Position numbers and translations under genes: made by a program. Under the pieces are notes generated by a model that was not told where the DNA came from, did not search any database, and saw nothing but the letters and a program-made list of their open reading frames with translations. A stretch of 16,527 nucleotides of DNA, from NCBI GenBank assembly GCA_023133315.1, contig JAGLWR010000007.1:1-16527 (forward strand). The letters run 5' to 3'. This DNA is from Methanomicrobia archaeon. Its GTDB lineage: Archaea > Methanobacteriota_B > Thermococci > Methanofastidiosales > B48-G16. Of the stretch, positions 13,899 to 16,527 are shown piece by piece (within the stretch, counting starts at the first letter, position 1; each line of letters begins with the position of its first letter).

Positions 13899-15624
13899 TT
13901 TTATTACCTCCTAATATCGTTTTAATATGATCAGCCATTTCCTCCACACTCAACACATTCTCAGGCAACCATTGTTTCAATTTTTGGCCCAGCCTAGTTA
14001 TAGGAGGAGGATGAAGGTTAGTAGTCTCTAATGCTTCTCCCTGAGAGAATACCTCTCTAGTGGTTCCATCTAGAAATATTCTGCCTTCTTTCGTGACAAT
14101 TAGTCTATCAACCCATTTTGCACATAGTTGCATATCGTGGGTTATCACAATACAAGTTGCCCCCCTATCGTTAAATTCCTTTACGAGTCTCATTATCTCA
14201 TCACCTCGAAGGTAATCTTGACCTGTTGTCGGCTCATCAACTATCAATATTTCTGGATTCATAGCTACCACTGAAGCAACAGCCACACGAGTCCTTTCTC
14301 CTAGACTCAAGGTGAATGGATCTACATCTAAAAAATCAGAGATCTCCATCCGGTGGGCAGCCATTTCTACCATCTTTTCAATTTCTTCTTCGGATAGACC
14401 CACATTTTTAGGTCCAAATGCTAACTCATCTTTTACTTTATCTTTGAATATCTGATCGTCTGGATTTTGAAAGCAGTAGCCAACGGTACTAGCCATCTTA
14501 TCAGCTGTAAAATCTCCAATGTCATTTCCCATTACACAAACCTTCCCTTTGGTAGGATGTAGTAGAGCATTGAAGTGTTTTACTAAGGTTGTTTTGCCTG
14601 AACCATTTTGACCTACAATTCCCACAAATTCCCCCTTCTTTATGGTCAAGGAGCAATCCTTTATAGCAAGGGTCCCATCTGGATATGTATGGCTGAGATT
14701 TTCAGCCTTTATTACTGTTTCAGTGGAGGAGTGTCCCTTTGCCTCTTCTATAGGATCTACTTTTATGCCTCGCTTTAATAGTGGCCGTAGACATGTAGCC
14801 ATTTCGTCTACAGTGATGGGAACTTTATTGAATTCGACGCCTAAGTCTTTTAGCTCCTTCCATAATAATACCATCTGGGGGACTCTGATGCCAATTTTAG
14901 TAAGCTCTTCTGTGTTCTGTAAGACTTTTCGAGGCGGACCATCAAAAATAATTTTTCCTTTATCAATCACAACCATTCTATTGACAAGAGGAGCTAAGAT
15001 GTCAATCTTATGCTCTACGATGATCGGCGTCATGTTCTGAGCCTCTAGTTTTTTTATTATTATATCAAATACTCTAGCACTTCCAATTGGATCGATATTA
15101 GAAGTAGGCTCATCTAAAATCATTATGCCCTGTTTGGATGCTAAAAAGGCGGCAATAACGCATAGCTGCTGCTCACCACCGGATAAGGTGTGAGGGTTCT
15201 TATTTCTGTATCTAGTGAGTCCTGTCTCTTTTAGTTGCTCTTCCACTTCTCTGTTTGTTTCTTCTGGAGAGGTGCCAAAATTCTCAAGGGCAAAAGCAAT
15301 TTCATCTTCTACTGTAGGACAAATTAACTGACTTGCCGGGTCTTGACCAACATAGCCAACTAAAACTGCTATTTCGCCCATAGTAGAAAAATCTCCAGTA
15401 ATAGATTTACCCTCTAGGAGAACATCACCCGCATATTCTCCTTCAAAAAAATGAGGGATGGCACCGTTTATTAGTCTGCATAATGTTGTTTTTCCCGCGC
15501 CTGCTGATCCGGTGACCAAAAGGATATTCCTCTCATTTATCTGCAAACTGACATCTTCCACAGCAAGCTCTGTCTTGCCCTTATAGCTAAAATCAACATT
15601 GTTGATTTGAATCCTTTGTTTCAT
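13888..15624 (-). CDS. fused double ECF ATPase (EcfA1-EcfA2 in one chain)
   Basis: The 578-aa protein has two ABC ATPase domains in tandem. Domain 1: Walker A GSAGAGKT (39-46), Q94, signature LSGGEQQL (147-154), Walker B IMILDEP (167-173), switch His205. Domain 2: Walker A GQNGSGKT (338-345), signature LSLGERTR (439-446), Walker B ILIVDEP (459-465), switch His496. The first signature is canonical and the second is LSLGE. ECF ATPases are usually two separate genes, and fused versions are known in some archaea and bacteria. GGAGGGA precedes the ATG at 15624. It powers the EcfT/S complex encoded on either side. Confidence 0.92.
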   Translation of the reverse strand: MKQRIQINNVDFSYKGKTELAVEDVSLQINERNILLVTGSAGAGKTTLCRLINGAIPHFFEGEYAGDVLLEGKSITGDFSTMGEIAVLVGYVGQDPASQLICPTVEDEIAFALENFGTSPEETNREVEEQLKETGLTRYRNKNPHTLSGGEQQLCVIAAFLASKQGIMILDEPTSNIDPIGSARVFDIIIKKLEAQNMTPIIVEHKIDILAPLVNRMVVIDKGKIIFDGPPRKVLQNTEELTKIGIRVPQMVLLWKELKDLGVEFNKVPITVDEMATCLRPLLKRGIKVDPIEEAKGHSSTETVIKAENLSHTYPDGTLAIKDCSLTIKKGEFVGIVGQNGSGKTTLVKHFNALLHPTKGKVCVMGNDIGDFTADKMASTVGYCFQNPDDQIFKDKVKDELAFGPKNVGLSEEEIEKMVEMAAHRMEISDFLDVDPFTLSLGERTRVAVASVVAMNPEILIVDEPTTGQDYLRGDEIMRLVKEFNDRGATCIVITHDMQLCAKWVDRLIVTKEGRIFLDGTTREVFSQGEALETTNLHPPPITRLGQKLKQWLPENVLSVEEMADHIKTILGGNKIEA

Positions 15625-15660
15625 TTACTATCCCTCCAAAAATGATTTTTTTTAAATTCA

Positions 15661-15867
15661 CTATTTTTCCTTGTGCACCTTGCGTAGCGCATACGCTACA
15701 ACACATACCAATGCGACAGTAAGCACAGTACCTAGCCATTTGTAACTCCCCAGCAATGACTTCATAAGATCAGAGGACGCAACATATCCTTCTAAGAGCC
15801 AGTATACGGCTCCAATGACAGCTACTACTACCAGCAAGAGTATAGCATATATTGTATTTTTTTCCAT
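15661..15867 (-). CDS. 68-aa two-helix membrane protein of the ECF operon
   Basis: Starting at the ATG 15865-15867, which has GGAGGGAG about 6 nt upstream, the protein has two hydrophobic helices, IYAILLLVVVAVIGAVYWLL (about 6-25) and WLGTVLTVALVCVVAYAL (about 44-61). A short polar loop joins them and the C-terminus is basic (RKVHKEK). Two-helix companions are known in ECF importers (CbiN or NikN types, which help metal-specific S components), but this one is shorter and lacks their sequence features as far as I can tell. An S-component helper is an inference from position. The S-gene stop lies 2 nt upstream. Confidence 0.72.
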   Translation of the reverse strand: MEKNTIYAILLLVVVAVIGAVYWLLEGYVASSDLMKSLLGSYKWLGTVLTVALVCVVAYALRKVHKEK

Positions 15868-15869
15868 GC

Positions 15870-16514
15870 TTATCTCCCTCCTGGCCATATCCAATCTGGT
15901 TTTGGCGTCTTACCCCCAGGCGAAATCGCTCTAATCAAGATCGCAAGGAGTGCCCCTTGAACAGCTATCCATATGAGAACTGCTCCACTTGTCCATGCAA
16001 AAACGTAGGTGGGCCAGAACGGCCAGTATCCCATGATATTTGCGGCGCAGTACATTAGTACTGTGATGAAGATGCAAAAGAAAACAAAGTACGCTCCGTA
16101 AATCAGGGGGATCTTTACTTTCCAAGAAGAAACTTTCCATAGCCCCATATTTTTCCACATGTAGGCCATTATTGGTGCTGCAATGGCGTTACCGATCCAG
16201 ACCATGGGAGGGAAAGGTGTAGGAAGGCCACCCATAATCGATATTATTATCGACTCTATAGGTCCATATACAAATGCAGTGAAAACATAGATAGCCTCTC
16301 TAATATCAATAACAAATCCAGGAACAGGCATCGGAATGACGAGTCCTAATGCTCTCCACGCAAAACACAAGCCTCCAAGCGTTGCTGCAATAGCAATTTG
16401 CCTTGTTGTCAAAAGGGGTATCTTTTTTGTCTTTTTGGTTTTATTTACGGCAGCTCCTATGGCGGCTCCAACCACTCCACCCAGAAGCAACCCAGCTAAT
16501 GTTTTTCTATTCAT
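15870..16514 (-). CDS. ECF transporter substrate-binding S component, substrate unknown
   Basis: The 214-aa membrane protein has a Gly/Ala-rich first helix LAGLLLGGVVGAAIGAAV (6-23), a basic stretch with KTKKTKK (25-31), then the S-component core TTRQIAIAATLGGLCFAWRALGL. This is followed by FVIDIREAIYVFTAFVYGPIESII and IMGGLPTPFPPMVWIG, the 'aal.galgaal...iD....l.al.fGp..G' pattern of S components. The extra N-terminal helix is not part of the core six-helix fold. Substrate is not readable: no thiamine, riboflavin, biotin or cobalt signature is evident. AGGAA precedes the ATG at 16514. The gene heads the operon, whose promoter is outside the window. Confidence 0.82.
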   Translation of the reverse strand: MNRKTLAGLLLGGVVGAAIGAAVNKTKKTKKIPLLTTRQIAIAATLGGLCFAWRALGLVIPMPVPGFVIDIREAIYVFTAFVYGPIESIIISIMGGLPTPFPPMVWIGNAIAAPIMAYMWKNMGLWKVSSWKVKIPLIYGAYFVFFCIFITVLMYCAANIMGYWPFWPTYVFAWTSGAVLIWIAVQGALLAILIRAISPGGKTPKPDWIWPGGR

Positions 16515-16527
16515 TTTTTTTATTCCT

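Overview
The window looks like archaeal, euryarchaeal-type chromosome of moderate to low GC. Evidence for this is a tRNA-Met(CAU) carrying a canonical bulge-helix-bulge intron and no encoded CCA, TATA boxes about 25 nt upstream of start codons (several apparently leaderless mRNAs), strong GGAGGTGA-type ribosome sites elsewhere, and a gene set including a V4R plus roadblock pair, a tungsten aldehyde oxidoreductase and an ECF transporter. A methanogen, ANME or Archaeoglobus relative is plausible. I cannot name the species.

Layout. Positions 1-129 hold the start of an acyl-CoA synthetase/AMP ligase on the minus strand, divergent from a LeuC/HacA-type dehydratase large subunit (254-1495). A two-gene V4R and roadblock signalling operon follows (1558-2409), then tRNA-Met (2426-2522, minus). 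Next is a large GT-C-like membrane protein gene on the minus strand, interrupted by one in-frame TAA (2554-4575). A branched-chain aminotransferase (4651-5547, minus) is divergent from a lipoprotein that appears truncated (5668-6108).

Positions 6200-8900 are an accessory region of small minus-strand genes: a CxxC/HxxC zinc-binding protein, two paralogous ~100-aa proteins, a 51-aa zinc ribbon, a lipoprotein, two HTH proteins and a small membrane protein. Three of these genes end in or near copies of an imperfect inverted-repeat element. Its two stem boxes are separated by a 6x6 internal loop, with a variable, sometimes hairpin-forming middle, and further copies stand alone at 6205-6338. Four of the genes also share a near-identical 5' leader. 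The arrangement resembles a gene-cassette array with attC-like folded sites, but the classical attC core consensus is absent and no integrase is in view. This is the most unusual part of the window.

Positions 8987-16514 are a compact seven-gene minus-strand operon. From 5' to 3' it encodes an ECF S component, a 68-aa two-helix membrane protein, a fused double ECF ATPase, EcfT, a CapA-like metallophosphatase, an M19 dipeptidase-like metalloenzyme and an AOR-family tungsten oxidoreductase. Tight spacing and overlaps suggest one module for importing and processing a small molecule, whose identity the sequence does not reveal.
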